A stretch of DNA of 64,000 nucleotides from Paraescarpia echinospica. Lineage: Eukaryota > Annelida > Polychaeta > Sabellida > Siboglinidae. The stretch spans positions 83,703,608 through 83,767,607 of the forward strand of contig CM034531.1 of the NCBI GenBank assembly GCA_020002185.1, written 5' to 3'. This document shows, in pieces, positions 63,381 through 64,000 of this stretch (within the stretch, counting starts at the first letter, position 1; each line of letters starts with the position of its first letter). Position numbers and translations under genes: made by a program. The notes beneath the pieces were generated by a model. The model was given only the letters and a program-made list of their open reading frames with translations, was not told the DNA's origin and made no database searches.

Positions 63381-64000
63381 TTTTTATTCACGGTAGTGTA
63401 TTAACGGTCTGCTTATAGTTATTAATTGCACGTTCTGTCTACGACAATCCAGTTTACAATTATCAGTGCTTGGCATCGATCATTGATTCAAGTTATATTG
63501 TTTGTTATAACTTTGTATACCCATATCTACTGGTAACAGCCTTGGCTCTGCTGCCAACCAGGAATTGTATAGATTGTATACGCTTTGTCTTTCGTTTATC
63601 TTCTGTACTATACAATTCCGAAATAAAACATCTTACCTTATCTTATCTAAAATGTGATATAATATAATTCTGCTTCTGATTCATTCCCAAATAGATTTTC
63701 AGTCAAAAATAAATAAGTGAGTTGTACATTTTCCGTTCGCTTACCTATTCTTGATTCTTCTGCTAATGCTGTGTTTGGCATATTTGAAGAAAAATGCTGC
63801 AATAAACCATAGGCGTCGGAACGTGGAGAACTTGTGGCTAAACCTCCCAATATTTAAGATGGTGCTTAGCCAATATTTTGGGGAATGTTTCTAATGTTTT
63901 GGTGAGCGTCATCGGAGTTGCAACCTTCGAGCTGAAACTGCAACATCTTGTGGTAGCTCCGTCAAAGTCTTCCACAGCACACTCTTGTGATAGGACGTCC
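63381..64000. other. No gene recognised; possible LINE tail
   Basis: Near 63625-63650 the sequence ends AATAAAACATCTTACCTTAT followed by CTTATCT, which looks like a LINE 3-prime tail. A minus-strand Cys-containing frame at the right edge (ECAVEDFDGATTRCCSF) is unassigned. Confidence 0.3.

Overview
The window is animal (metazoan) nuclear DNA. It has spliced genes with short GT-AG exons, several non-LTR retrotransposon families, tRNA-derived SINEs, hAT remnants, long satellites and an assembly gap of exactly 1000 N. Gene content and repeat style suggest a marine invertebrate, possibly a lophotrochozoan; the species cannot be fixed from sequence alone. All host-gene exons I can support lie on the minus strand.

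Layout. 1-2020: a 33/20-bp satellite with an internal inversion. 2032-12689: ten minus-strand exons of a secreted von Willebrand factor D plus EGF protein (VWDE-like), interrupted by a CR1-like LINE (4449-7420), a Rex-like LINE fragment (7460-8562) and SINEs. 12716-17348: a 4.6-kb DNA element just upstream of the last clear VWDE-like exon. It has 452/453-bp direct terminal repeats, each bounded by GGGGTCA and TGACCCC, a Mutator-like transposase on the plus strand, and an I-PpoI-type His-Me finger endonuclease on the minus strand. 17601-27080: LINE and hAT remnants plus satellites, with one candidate VWDE-like exon at 24805-24913. 27576-28575: gap. 28576-32163: the fullest CR1-like copy, including an SGNH-esterase-like ORF1. 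32200-35900: palindromic repeats, hAT and Penelope-like remnants.

36625-58801: a second minus-strand gene that I could assemble as 20 exons with matching phases at every junction, about 1173 codons. It encodes two EF-hands followed by many WD40 repeats (WDR49/WDR64/WDY-like). Its longest intron (38438-45608) carries a jockey-like LINE split by a 1-kb insertion, and a head-to-head pair of LINE 3-prime ends. Other introns hold microsatellites and 24-bp and 42-bp satellites. 58802-64000 is upstream DNA with no recognised gene; it holds AT and CCCT microsatellites and a 1.9-kb 44-bp satellite with higher-order structure.

Main points of interest: (i) the transposase plus homing-endonuclease-like element with direct terminal repeats and a TATA target-site duplication; (ii) in-frame TGA at a canonical EGF cysteine, a second in-frame TGA in a Cys-rich exon, and a 1-base frameshift in the VWDE-like gene; (iii) tandem amplification of 5-prime splice-site sequence in two places; (iv) an exon whose acceptor abuts a pure GA tract instead of a polypyrimidine tract. 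Exon borders were read by eye from splice consensus and phase, with no transcript support.
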